Of a stretch of DNA of 64,000 bases, positions 1 to 7,673 are shown piece by piece. Origin of the DNA: Acidimicrobiales bacterium (lineage in GTDB: Bacteria > Actinomycetota > Acidimicrobiia > Acidimicrobiales > CADCSY01); NCBI GenBank assembly GCA_035512495.1, contig DATKDW010000017.1, positions 1 through 64,000 of the forward strand. Reading direction: 5' to 3'. The notes under the pieces are model-generated. The model saw only the letters and a list, made by a program, of their open reading frames with translations, was not told where the DNA came from and did no database searches. Made by a program: the position numbers and the translations under genes. The stretch's first letter is position 1, and each line of letters opens with the position of its first letter.

Positions 1-217
1 GCCTCCGCAGGCTCCGGCGGCGGGCCCCTCCCCTCGGTGCCACCCGCCGCCTGGCGCTGTGGGGCGCCCCGCTCCCGCTCCGGGCTCGGCTCGTGTCCTC
101 TAGGCGGTGGGGCGGCGGGCCCCTTCCATCGGTGCCACCCGCCGCCTCGTCCTCGACGGTCCACGGTCGACTCCTTGGTGGCTGGGGGGCGCACCCGCCG
201 CCTCGTTCTCGGCGGTC
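1..217. repeat. Gene-free leader with degenerate family-C repeat units
   Basis: No credible gene is seen before the hydantoinase start at 231. The stretch holds two or three diverged units containing the words CTCCGCAGGCTCCGG, GGGCCCC and TCGGTGCCACCCGCCGCC (near 3-53, 110-155 and 185-213). The same words recur in the intergenic repeats near 8483, 20318 and 63022, so this is part of one dispersed family. The short open frames here are out of coding character. Confidence 0.55.
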
Positions 218-223
218 TACGTT
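218..223 (+). promoter_or_regulatory. Leaderless-type -10 hexamer of hyuA
   Basis: The hexamer TACGTT lies 7 nt before the ATG at 231 and there is no Shine-Dalgarno sequence. This spacing recurs before many genes in the window and implies a transcript beginning at or next to the start codon. It supports 231 over the upstream in-frame ATG at 93. Confidence 0.5.
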
Positions 224-230
224 CGGGTGG

Positions 231-2084
231 ATGCGGGTTGGGGTGGATACGGGCGGGACGTTCACTGATGTCGTCTCTGAGGACGGGACTGTTGTGAAGG
301 TTCCCTCCACTCCATCGGATCCTGGTCTGGCTGTTCGGTCTGGGGTCTTGTCGGCCGTCGCTGGTTCGCCTTCGTTGTTGGCGCATGGGACCACGGTGGC
401 TACCAATGCGTTGTTGGAGCGGCGGGGGGCGGCGGTGGGGCTGGTCACCACCGAGGGGTTGGCCGACGTGATCGAGATCGCCCGCCAGGACCGCCCGTCG
501 CTGTACGACCCCGACGCCGTCCGGCCCGAGCCGCTGGTCCCGCGGGCGTGGCGCTACGAGGTGGGTGGCCGACTCGCTGCCGACGGCTCGGAGCTGGCCC
601 CGGTCCCCGTCGACGACGGCATCCCGATCATCGACCCGGCGGTGGCGTCGGTGGCGGTGGTGCTGCTCCACGCCGACCTCGACCCTGCCCACGAGCGGGC
701 GGTGGCCGAGGTCCTGGCCGCCCGCGGGCACGACGTGACCTGCTCGAGCGACGTGTCGCCGGAGTTCCGCGAGTACGAGCGCACGGTCACCACCGTGGTC
801 AACGCCTACCTGCGCCCGGCGTGCCGGGACTACCTGCGGGGCCTCGACGGCGTGGCCGACGAGGTGCTGGTGATGACCTCGGCCGGTGGGCTGGTCCCCG
901 CCTCCGGCGCGGCCGAGCTGCCGGTGGCGCTCCTGCTCTCCGGCCCGGCCGGCGGCGTCCGCGCCGGCGCGGCGGTGGCGGCCGCCTGCGGGTGGGCCGA
1001 CGCCCTCACCTTCGACATGGGCGGCACCAGCACCGACGTGTGCCTGGTGCGCGGCGGTCTGCCCGAGCCAGCGCCCGGCCGGGAGGCGGCGGGCTTTCCC
1101 ATCCGCCTGCCCAGCCTCGACATCCGCACCATCGGTGCGGGCGGCGGCTCGATCGCCCGCATCGACCCGGGGGGCGCCCTGGTCGTGGGCCCGGAGTCGG
1201 CCGGGGCCGAGCCGGGACCGGCCTGCTACGGCCGGGGCGGCACCCGCCCGACGGTCACCGACGCCGACTTGGTCCTCGGGCGCATCCTGTCGGGGGCCGA
1301 GCTCCCTGGCCTCGGCGCCCTCGACGACCGGGCCGCCCGGGCCGCCCTCGACGACGCCGGGGTGACGGCGGAGGGGGTCGTCGCCGTGGTCGATGAGGCG
1401 ATGGAGCGGGCGCTGCGCCAGGTGTCGGTGGCCAAGGGGGTCGACCCGTCGACCCTGGCGCTGGTGGCGTTCGGCGGCGCCGGACCGCTCCACGCCTGCG
1501 CCCTCGCCGACGCCCTCGGGATGCCCGCGGTGATCGTTCCGCCCCGAGCCGGGGTCTTCTCGGCGGTGGGGCTCCTGTGCTCCCCGGTGGCGCACGATGC
1601 CGTCGCCTCCTGGCCCACCCCGTCGGACCACGGAGGCCTGGCGGCGGCGCTCGACGCTCTCGCCGCCGACGCTGCGGCCGCCGTCGCTGCCTCCGCGCGC
1701 TCGACCACCCAGGAGGGGGCCGGGCGCGCGCAATCGGGAGGCGGCAGGGGTGCGGAGGTCGAGGTGAGCACCGCCGTCGACTGCCGCTACGCCGGGCAGA
1801 GCCACGAGCTGACGGTGCCGACCGTGGCGGATTTCGAGGCCGAGCACCGCCGCCGCAACGGCTTCACCCGCCCCGGCGCGCCGATCGAGGTGGTGGCCCT
1901 TCGTGCACGGGCCGTGCGGCCGGCCCCGCTGGAGGTCGTCGACCTGCCGGCGCCGCCGGAACGCACCGCTGCGGTGGGGCCGGCGGTGATCGCCGAGGCC
2001 GACTGCACGATCTGGGTCGCCGACGGCTGGCGGGCCGACCCCGGCCCCGTCGGCGTCCTCATCCTGACGCGGGTCGGGACGTGA
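231..2084 (+). CDS. Hydantoinase/oxoprolinase family subunit A
   Basis: 617 residues. HyuA/OplaH-type ATP-dependent hydrolase of cyclic amides (hydantoins, 5-oxoproline) or acetone/acetophenone-carboxylase-like subunit. The ATPase (actin-like) signature GVDTGGTFTD is at residues 3-12 and a second nucleotide motif, FDMGGTSTDV, is near residue 262; the tail holds the usual FGGAGPLHAC segment. An upstream in-frame ATG at 93 exists, but the GVDTGGTFTD start is universal in the family. The next gene encodes subunit B, so a heteromeric enzyme is expected. The true substrate cannot be read from sequence. Oddity: the first ~65 codons are rich in T-ending codons, unlike the rest of the gene and window. 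Confidence 0.92.
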   Translation: MRVGVDTGGTFTDVVSEDGTVVKVPSTPSDPGLAVRSGVLSAVAGSPSLLAHGTTVATNALLERRGAAVGLVTTEGLADVIEIARQDRPSLYDPDAVRPEPLVPRAWRYEVGGRLAADGSELAPVPVDDGIPIIDPAVASVAVVLLHADLDPAHERAVAEVLAARGHDVTCSSDVSPEFREYERTVTTVVNAYLRPACRDYLRGLDGVADEVLVMTSAGGLVPASGAAELPVALLLSGPAGGVRAGAAVAAACGWADALTFDMGGTSTDVCLVRGGLPEPAPGREAAGFPIRLPSLDIRTIGAGGGSIARIDPGGALVVGPESAGAEPGPACYGRGGTRPTVTDADLVLGRILSGAELPGLGALDDRAARAALDDAGVTAEGVVAVVDEAMERALRQVSVAKGVDPSTLALVAFGGAGPLHACALADALGMPAVIVPPRAGVFSAVGLLCSPVAHDAVASWPTPSDHGGLAAALDALAADAAAAVAASARSTTQEGAGRAQSGGGRGAEVEVSTAVDCRYAGQSHELTVPTVADFEAEHRRRNGFTRPGAPIEVVALRARAVRPAPLEVVDLPAPPERTAAVGPAVIAEADCTIWVADGWRADPGPVGVLILTRVGT

Positions 2085-2172
2085 CGACCCTCGATTGCGG
2101 AGCGCACCCGGCGTTCTCGGTACGCCAGGCGGCTCAGGGGAGCAGCGGACGTGCCGAGAACGGGAGCGTGCG

Positions 2173-3708
2173 ATGACCCTCGACCCCGCAGCCCTCCAGA
2201 TCCTGGTCTCGCGGCTCACCGGCGTGGCCGAGGAGATGGGCGCGGTGCTCCGCCGCGCCGCGTCGAGCCCGAACATCAAGGAGCGGGCCGACTGCTCGGC
2301 CGCTCTGTTCACCCCCGAGGGCGAGCTGCTCGTCCAGGCCGAGCACATCCCGGTGCACCTCGGCTCCATGCCGGCATCGGTGGCCGCCGCCATTGACGCC
2401 TTCGGGCCCGACGGGGTGCCGCCGGGCGGGCAGGTGATCCTCAACGACCCCTTCGCCGGCGGCACCCACCTCAACGACATCACCCTCGTGGCCCCGTGTC
2501 GCGTGGACGGCCGCCTCGTCGGATGGGCCGCCAACCGCGCCCACCACGCCGACGTGGGCGGGATGGTCCCAGGCTCGATCCCGCCGGAGGCGACCGAGAT
2601 CCACCAGGAGGGTCTGCGCCTCCCGCCGGTGCTCCTCACCGAGGGTGTGGAGGCGATCCTCCTGGCGTCGTCTCGCACCCCCGAGGAGCGGCGGGGCGAC
2701 CTCGCCGCCCAGGTGGGCGCCAACGTGCTCGGGGTCGGGCGCCTCTCCGCCTTCGCCGGCGCGCCGCTCGACGAGGTCACCGCCTACGGCGAGCGGCGCA
2801 TGCGAGCGGCGCTTGCCGGCGTGGCCGACGGCACCTGGCGGTTCAGCGACGTGCTCGACTCCACCGGACCCGCCCCCGAGCAGCAGCGCCCGGCCACCGT
2901 CGCCCTCACCCTCACCATCCACGGCGAGGAGGCGACCTTCGACTTCACCGGCACCGATCCCCAGCGACGGGGCAACGTCAACGCCGTCGAGGCGGTGACG
3001 GTCAGCGCCGTGGCCTTCGCTCTGCGGGCAGCCCTCGACCCGACCATCCCGGCCAACGGTGGGGCCATGCGGCCGGTGACGGTGGTGGCGCCGGCCGGCA
3101 GCATCGTCGCCGCCCGCCCGCCGGCCGCGGTGGGCGCCGGCAATGTAGAGGTCAGCCAGCGGGTGGCCGACGTGTGCCAGGGGGCCCTCGCCCTGGCCCG
3201 GCCGGGACGGGTGGGCGCGGCCGGCCAGGGGACGATGAACAACCTCCTCATCGGCGGCGCCGGGTGGGTCTACTACGAGACGGTGGCCGGCGGACAGGGC
3301 GGCGGCCCCGCCCGCCCCGGCATGAGCGGTGTGCACACCGCCATGACCAACACGAAGAACACGCCCATCGAGGCCCTCGAGCGGGCCTTCCCCCTGCGGG
3401 TCGTCCGCTACCGGCTGCGGGAGGGCAGCGGGGGGGTGGGCGCACACCCCGGCGGTGAGGGGATCGAGCGCGACCTGCTGATGCTCGAGGATGTGACGGT
3501 GTCGTTGATCACCGAGCGGCGGGTGTCGCAGCCCTGGGGCATCGACGGAGGCGGACCGGGGGCCGCCGGTGAGGGTTGGCTCCTGCCGCAGGGTGACGAG
3601 ACCCGGGCGGAGCGCCTGCTCGACAAGTGCACGATCCGGATGCAGGCGGGCGACGTGCTGCGGATGCTCACACCGGGCGGCGGCGGATGGGGGGCGTCAC
3701 GGGGGTGA
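2173..3708 (+). CDS. Hydantoinase/oxoprolinase family subunit B
   Basis: 511 residues, HyuB family, slightly short of the usual 520-580. Conserved stretches visible are the N-terminal SSPNIKERADCSAALF, the NDPFAGGTHLNDI segment, and the Gly-rich C-terminal part with GGGPGAAGEG and TPGGGGWG. The ATG at 2173 is preceded by GGGAGC; a TTG at 2095 would add 26 unconserved residues. It lies 88 bp after subunit A on the same strand and presumably forms the catalytic partner that receives the phosphorylated ring-opened intermediate. Its last 12 bases overlap the end of the convergent gene at 3697. Confidence 0.9.
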   Translation: MTLDPAALQILVSRLTGVAEEMGAVLRRAASSPNIKERADCSAALFTPEGELLVQAEHIPVHLGSMPASVAAAIDAFGPDGVPPGGQVILNDPFAGGTHLNDITLVAPCRVDGRLVGWAANRAHHADVGGMVPGSIPPEATEIHQEGLRLPPVLLTEGVEAILLASSRTPEERRGDLAAQVGANVLGVGRLSAFAGAPLDEVTAYGERRMRAALAGVADGTWRFSDVLDSTGPAPEQQRPATVALTLTIHGEEATFDFTGTDPQRRGNVNAVEAVTVSAVAFALRAALDPTIPANGGAMRPVTVVAPAGSIVAARPPAAVGAGNVEVSQRVADVCQGALALARPGRVGAAGQGTMNNLLIGGAGWVYYETVAGGQGGGPARPGMSGVHTAMTNTKNTPIEALERAFPLRVVRYRLREGSGGVGAHPGGEGIERDLLMLEDVTVSLITERRVSQPWGIDGGGPGAAGEGWLLPQGDETRAERLLDKCTIRMQAGDVLRMLTPGGGGWGASRG

Positions 3709-3993
3709 GATCACCAGCACGCCGTCGACCACGATGCTGTCGCGCACCGGGCCGGCGAAGAGCACCTGGGAAGCAGCGAGGGGGCAACTGGGGCGGGCCG
3801 CCGGGGGAGCGGCGGTGCGCTGGAGCGCCGCGGTCGTCGCTGGCGGCACCGACCGCCGGGGGATGGCCGGAGGGCCGACGCTGTCGAAGGGCCGGGACGT
3901 CATCGCCGGCTCCGCGGTGGCGGCCATGTGTGAGCCCACCAGCCAGGCGATCACGCCGACCAGAGCGAGAGCCAAGAGGGGGGCGAGGGCCAT
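3697..3993 (-). CDS. Small membrane-anchored hypothetical protein
   Basis: 98 residues. A hydrophobic N-terminal segment (ALAPLLALALVGVIAWLVG, about residues 2-20) is followed by a Pro/Ala-rich external tail; there is no lipobox, so a signal anchor is likely. The start is convincing because AGGAGG sits 6 nt before the ATG. It begins 9 nt after the lipocalin-like gene stop at 4003 and so looks like the third gene of a thioesterase-lipocalin operon. The function is not recognised. Its 3' end overlaps the end of hyuB by 12 bp in convergent orientation. Confidence 0.6.
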   Translation of the reverse strand: MALAPLLALALVGVIAWLVGSHMAATAEPAMTSRPFDSVGPPAIPRRSVPPATTAALQRTAAPPAARPSCPLAASQVLFAGPVRDSIVVDGVLVISPP

Positions 3994-4002
3994 GTCATCC
4001 TC

Positions 4003-4461
4003 CTAGCCGGCGCGGGCCCAGAACAACCGGTTGACCACGACCTTCCCCGTGCGGCTGGTCTCGGGCAGGGCGGTCAGCACCAGCTCGTCTCCCTGCCACG
4101 AGACCTCTCGCACGAGGTCGGTCCCGATCCAGTCGGGGAAGAGGGCGTAGGCCACGTGGTGGACCACGACGTCGCCGCGCAGCTCGTAGGTGCCGCCGTA
4201 GGAGACGTAGGTGAGCGCAGCAACCTCCCGCTGCTCGGGCGTGCCCTGGTGGAACTGGGGCTGGTCGAAGGCCGGGCGCTGGGCCTGCATCAAGATGGCC
4301 GACATGTGGCCCTCGGGCGAGTAGATGATCTGGCCCTCTGCGTCCTCCCCGAGGGGGAACCCCCGAGGTTCTCCGTCGACCGTGTAGTCCCACCTGGTCA
4401 GGGTCCAGGCGCCGACGAGCTCGCCGGCCGCACCGGGGCCCGTCGAGGGCACGGCCGTCAT
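4003..4461 (-). CDS. Lipocalin-like domain protein
   Basis: 152 residues matching the bacterial lipocalin-like family (Lipocalin_5 type): GELVGAWTLTRWDY near the N-terminus, then GQIIYSPEGHMSAILMQ, a TYVSYGGTYEL strand and an HHVAYALFPDWIGTDLVR strand. Family members are found near polyketide or fatty-acid type genes; the ligand is unknown. Its ATG overlaps the stop of the upstream thioesterase gene by 4 bp, so translation is probably coupled. No signal peptide, so cytoplasmic. Confidence 0.75.
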   Translation of the reverse strand: MTAVPSTGPGAAGELVGAWTLTRWDYTVDGEPRGFPLGEDAEGQIIYSPEGHMSAILMQAQRPAFDQPQFHQGTPEQREVAALTYVSYGGTYELRGDVVVHHVAYALFPDWIGTDLVREVSWQGDELVLTALPETSRTGKVVVNRLFWARAG

Positions 4462-4985
4462 CCCCGCGCTCCTGCACCGTCGCGCTCGCCGTCAGGGCTG
4501 GCGGAGGCGGCGGCCGCGGTCGACGTCATGGCCGAGTCCTTCTGGTCGAACGACACGCGGATGCCGGTGGCGGTGAACTTGCCGACGCACTCGCCGTCGG
4601 CCATGAGGTCGCACTCGGCCCACATGATGAGGCGACCCGACTTCACCACCCGCGCCTCGGCGCGAAGCGACTTCACCTTCTTGGCGTTGATCGGCTTGAG
4701 GAACCGGGAGAAGAGGTCGGCGGTGGTCACGGCGCTGACGCGCATCTCGTCGTTGGTGAGCATGGTGGTGGTGGCCATGGCCATGGCGGCATCGGCCATG
4801 ATCGCGGCGATGCCGCCCTGGACCATGCCCATGGGGTTGGTGTGGTCCTTGCGCACCTCGAGCTCGTAGCAGGCGGCACCTCGGTCGAAGTCCACCAGGC
4901 GCATGCCGATCAGGCGCTCGACGGGGGACTCGATGTCTCCGTCGCGCAGCGCGGCCATCATCTTGTCGACGAACGTGTGGCTCAT
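4458..4985 (-). CDS. PaaI-family hotdog thioesterase
   Basis: 175 residues. Hotdog-fold acyl-CoA thioesterase of the PaaI/YdiI type: the segment NPMGMVQGGIAAIMADAAM contains the Gly-rich loop and the acidic residue (Asp) on the central helix used in catalysis, followed by TTADLFSRFLKPI and the strand CVGKFTATGI. Start chosen at 4985 (MSHTF), preceded by GAGGGGAAC; an ATG 15 codons upstream (5030) gives an unconserved extension. Overlaps the downstream lipocalin-like gene by 4 bp. The acyl substrate is unknown. Confidence 0.8.
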   Translation of the reverse strand: MSHTFVDKMMAALRDGDIESPVERLIGMRLVDFDRGAACYELEVRKDHTNPMGMVQGGIAAIMADAAMAMATTTMLTNDEMRVSAVTTADLFSRFLKPINAKKVKSLRAEARVVKSGRLIMWAECDLMADGECVGKFTATGIRVSFDQKDSAMTSTAAAASASPDGERDGAGARG

Positions 4986-5103
4986 GGTTCCCCTCGGTTC
5001 TGCGGTCCCCTTTGCTGTGCCCTCTGTCACACCGACGAAACCAGTGGAGGGCTGCCGCCAGTAGGGTGACGCCGCTGTCAGTCACGAGACCGGGCGAGCT
5101 GCC

Positions 5104-5223
5104 ATGCGCGCTGCGCTGCTGGAGGGGATCGACGCGCTCGAGGTCGTCGATGACGTCGAGATCAGCGCACCGCCGTGGTCACGGTGGTGCGCGGCTGAAC
5201 CCGTCTGCCATTCGGATTGGTAG
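5104..5223 (+). pseudogene. Remnant of a zinc-dependent alcohol dehydrogenase
   Basis: The reading frame opens with MRAALLEGIDALEVVDDVEI, typical of the N-terminus of medium-chain Zn-dependent alcohol dehydrogenases, and ends in PVCHSDW, matching the family GVCHSDL motif that carries the catalytic-zinc Cys. Between the two the conserved PGPGEVLVRV-type region is garbled, and a TAG stop follows at 5221. The remaining ~320 residues of a normal enzyme are absent. It directly abuts the decayed VapB reading frame, so this looks like a deletion or recombination scar. Confidence 0.6.
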
Positions 5224-5227
5224 TGTG

Positions 5228-5466
5228 ATGGTACGCGAGCAACCATCGACAAGGCAGGACGGCTGGTCATCCCCAAGCCACTGCGCGACCGGCTCGGGAT
5301 CAGGCCTGGTGCGGTGGAGCTGACTGCCGACGGTTCGGCGCTTCGCATCGAGCCGGTCTCCGCCGAAGCCGTCGAGGAGCGCGGAGGTCGACTGGTGATC
5401 CCGGCCTCGGGCGAACCGATCACCGTCGCGGAGGTCGAGGCGCTGCGCGATGCCGACCGGCGCTAG
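5228..5466 (+). pseudogene. AbrB/MazE-type antitoxin (VapB), apparently lost its start
   Basis: From 5239 the frame encodes ATIDKAGRLVIPKPLRDRLG, a textbook AbrB/SpoVT swapped-hairpin DNA-binding domain, running to a stop at 5464-5466. The only ATG at the right distance (5228) is in another frame; removing two bases near 5237 would give the expected MVRATIDKAG. In the correct frame there is a TAG at 5221 and no ATG, GTG or TTG before the domain. Hence a 2-nt frameshift at codon 4 is inferred; use of a rare start codon is the alternative. Confidence 0.6.
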
Positions 5467-5788
5467 CCAGCCAGACCTGCTCGTCGACACCAGCGTCGCG
5501 GTGGCCCTGACCCTTGGCGACCACGAGCTCCACGAGCGCACCGTGGAGGCGCTCGACGGCCTGGTGCTGGGCCTCGCTGGCCACGCCGCCTTCGAGACCT
5601 TCTCGGTGCTGACCCGCTTGCCTCCACCTGCGCGGCGCCCGCCCGCCGTCGTCGCCCGGCTGATGGCACAGAACTTCTCCCAGACCAGGTACTTGTCGAT
5701 CGATGGGGCCGCCCAGCTCATGGTCCGGCTCGTTCGAGGTCGAGGCTACCAACCGTCGATGGGCCCGACACGAGGTTCCCACCCGTAG
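5450..5788 (+). pseudogene. Truncated VapC-type PIN toxin
   Basis: The frame begins MPTGASQPDLLVDTSVAVAL, the first PIN-domain strand with the catalytic Asp, and continues through HAAFETFSVLTRL, which holds the conserved Glu. After about residue 85 the sequence no longer resembles a PIN domain (LVRGRGYQPSMGP) and the third and fourth acidic residues found in the usual ~130-residue proteins are missing. It overlaps the antitoxin frame by 17 bp, as in a real vapBC operon. Probably inactive. The 3' end runs into the promoter of the transporter gene. Confidence 0.65.
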
Positions 5789-5791
5789 CCT
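5786..5791 (+). promoter_or_regulatory. Leaderless-type -10 hexamer of EamA gene
   Basis: TAGCCT, 10 nt before the ATG at 5802, with no Shine-Dalgarno sequence between. It lies inside the 3' end of the truncated toxin frame. Confidence 0.5.
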
Positions 5792-5801
5792 GAGCGGGCC
5801 C

Positions 5802-6767
5802 ATGTCGCCCCTCGAGCACCTCCCATCCGGCGGACCGACCGGAGCCGGTGCGCGCCTCGCCGCCGCCGGCGCGCGCCGGCCGGTGGCCCTCGTCTGGCTG
5901 GGCGTGCTCCTCTACAGCACCGGGCCGGTCATGGTCGGCGCCTCGTCGGTGTCGGGCCCCGTGCTGTCGTTCTGGCGGCTCTGGATCGGCGTCGTGGTCA
6001 TGGGCGCGGCCACGCTCGTCCACGTTCGCGTCAGCGGCCGGGTCCCCGACCGGACCGGCTGGTCGTGGGCGGCGCGGGCCGGTGTGGCCTTCGGGCTCCA
6101 CCAGCTGGCGTTCATGTCGGCCATCAAGGCCACTTCGGTGGTCGACGTCACGCTCATGCAGGTCCTGGCCCCGATGTTCGTCGCCGTGCTCGCCATCCCG
6201 CTCTTCGGGGAGCGCCCGGGCGTGACCTTCCGCCTCTGGTCCCTGGTCGCCGTGCTGGGAGCGGCCACCGTGGTGCTCGCCGGCGCCTCGGGGCCCGAGG
6301 GGGCGCCGCTCGGCATGGCGCTGGCGGTGCTCAACGTGGGCTTCTTCGCGGTGTACTTCGTGTGGTCGAAGCGGGCCCGCGACCACATCGACGTGGTGCC
6401 GTTCCTGCTCGGCGTCGTGGTGGCCGCCGGCCTCACCGTCACCGCCTACGTGGTGGTGGCGGGGGAGGCACCCGGGTCGGCGACGGGTCGCGACCTGGCG
6501 CTCGCCGCCGCCATCGCCCTGGTGCCGGGCGCCCTCGGCCACTTCGTGTCGACGTGGCCCCTGCGGTGGCTGGGCGCCAACGTGCCGCCCGTCATCCAGC
6601 TGACCATGCCGTTCCTCGCCGGCGGCCTGGCCTGGCTCGTGCTCGGCCAGGTCATCACCCCCCTGCACCTGCTCGGAGGCCTGGTCACCGTGGCCGGGGT
6701 CGCCGGAGCCGTGCTCTCACCCTCCGGGCGTCGCCTGGCGGCAGCCAGGCCGCTGCACCGGCCGTAG
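5802..6767 (+). CDS. EamA/DMT family transporter
   Basis: 321 residues with about ten hydrophobic segments in two EamA repeats, the normal size for the drug/metabolite transporter superfamily. Segments include VALVWLGVLLYSTGPVMVG, HQLAFMSAIKATSVVDVTLM (the conserved amphipathic region ending the first repeat) and NVPPVIQLTMPFLAGGLAW in the second. Acts in the cytoplasmic membrane as an exporter of a small metabolite that cannot be named. The start at 5802 is chosen from the -10 hexamer and because upstream in-frame codons overlap the decayed toxin. Confidence 0.85.
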   Translation: MSPLEHLPSGGPTGAGARLAAAGARRPVALVWLGVLLYSTGPVMVGASSVSGPVLSFWRLWIGVVVMGAATLVHVRVSGRVPDRTGWSWAARAGVAFGLHQLAFMSAIKATSVVDVTLMQVLAPMFVAVLAIPLFGERPGVTFRLWSLVAVLGAATVVLAGASGPEGAPLGMALAVLNVGFFAVYFVWSKRARDHIDVVPFLLGVVVAAGLTVTAYVVVAGEAPGSATGRDLALAAAIALVPGALGHFVSTWPLRWLGANVPPVIQLTMPFLAGGLAWLVLGQVITPLHLLGGLVTVAGVAGAVLSPSGRRLAAARPLHRP

Positions 6768-6770
6768 GTT
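6765..6770 (+). promoter_or_regulatory. Leaderless-type -10 hexamer of HugZ-like gene
   Basis: TAGGTT, 7 nt before the ATG at 6778. Its first three bases are also the stop codon of the transporter gene. Confidence 0.45.
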
Positions 6771-6777
6771 GGTGGCC

Positions 6778-7605
6778 ATGTCGCAGCGACCCGCAGGCCA
6801 CGACGTCCCCGCAGGCACCGAGGGCGGCGCCCCCGCCGACGGGCCCCCCGGGCCGCCGGCGCCCGAGCCGACCCACGCCGAGCGTTGCCGCACCCTCGTG
6901 GCCTCGCAGTCGCGCGGCGCCCTGTGCACCCTGGCGTCGGCACCCGAGGGCTACCCCTACGGGTCGGTGGCCAGCTACGCCCTCGACGCCGCCGGCGACC
7001 CGCTGTTCTTCGTGAGCCTCATGGCCGAGCACACCCAGAACGCCATCCGCGACCCGCGCGCCAGCCTCCTGGTGGCCGAGCCCGTCCCCGACGGAGCCGA
7101 CCCGCTGGCCAGCGGGAGGGCCACGCTGCTCGGCGACCTCACCGAGGTGGCCGACGCCGACCGGGACGAGGTCCGCCAGCGCTACCTCGAGGCCAACCCC
7201 ACCGCCGCCTACTACATCGACTTCGGCGACTTCGCCTTCTACCGCCTCGCCGTGCGCGACATCCGCTACGTCGGCGGCTACGGCCGCATGAGCTGGGTGG
7301 ACGCGGCCGGCTACGCGGCGGCCGAGCCCGACCCGCTGGCGGGTGCGGCGGCGGGGATCATCGCCCACATGAACGACGACCACGCCGAGGCCCAGGTGCT
7401 GTTCTGCCGCCACTTGGCCGGCCGGCCCGAGACCACCGAGGCCACGATGTCGGCCGTCGACCGGTACGGCTTCGAGATGATCGCGGTCGCTCCCTCCGGC
7501 CGTGCCGCCGTCCGACTCGGCTTCCCCGAGCCGTGCGCCACCGGCGACGAGGTGCGCCGGGCCATGGTCGCCATGGTGGCCGAGGCTCGGCGTCGCGCCG
7601 GGTGA
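6778..7605 (+). CDS. HugZ-like FMN-binding split-barrel protein with DUF2470 domain
   Basis: 275 residues. Residues ~35-180 form a pyridoxamine-phosphate-oxidase-like split barrel (TLVASQSRGALCTLAS, PLFFVSLMAEHTQN, DPRASLLVAEP, YYIDFGDFAFYRL). The C-terminal ~85 residues are a DUF2470 domain with the heme-iron-use motif IIAHMNDDHAEAQ. This two-domain order is that of HugZ/HutZ proteins, which degrade or handle heme; whether this one is a heme oxygenase is inference. Start at 6778 rather than the ATG at 6769, based on promoter spacing. No iron-uptake genes adjoin it. Confidence 0.8.
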   Translation: MSQRPAGHDVPAGTEGGAPADGPPGPPAPEPTHAERCRTLVASQSRGALCTLASAPEGYPYGSVASYALDAAGDPLFFVSLMAEHTQNAIRDPRASLLVAEPVPDGADPLASGRATLLGDLTEVADADRDEVRQRYLEANPTAAYYIDFGDFAFYRLAVRDIRYVGGYGRMSWVDAAGYAAAEPDPLAGAAAGIIAHMNDDHAEAQVLFCRHLAGRPETTEATMSAVDRYGFEMIAVAPSGRAAVRLGFPEPCATGDEVRRAMVAMVAEARRRAG

Positions 7606-7661
7606 GCCACCCGTCCGACTGACAGGGCCGTCAAGGTTGGTGCGCGGGCCGGTGGCGTCCC

Positions 7662-7667
7662 TAGAGT
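7662..7667 (+). promoter_or_regulatory. Leaderless-type promoter of SDR gene
   Basis: TAGAGT, 6 nt before the ATG at 7674, with a possible -35 TTGGTG at 7637-7642 (19-nt spacer). Confidence 0.45.
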
Positions 7668-7673
7668 CCGGTC

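Noticed and set aside
5228-5323. ATG-initiated frame beginning MVREQPSTRQDG as the antitoxin
   Set aside because: Its translation has no DNA-binding motif; the AbrB motif is in another frame two bases away.
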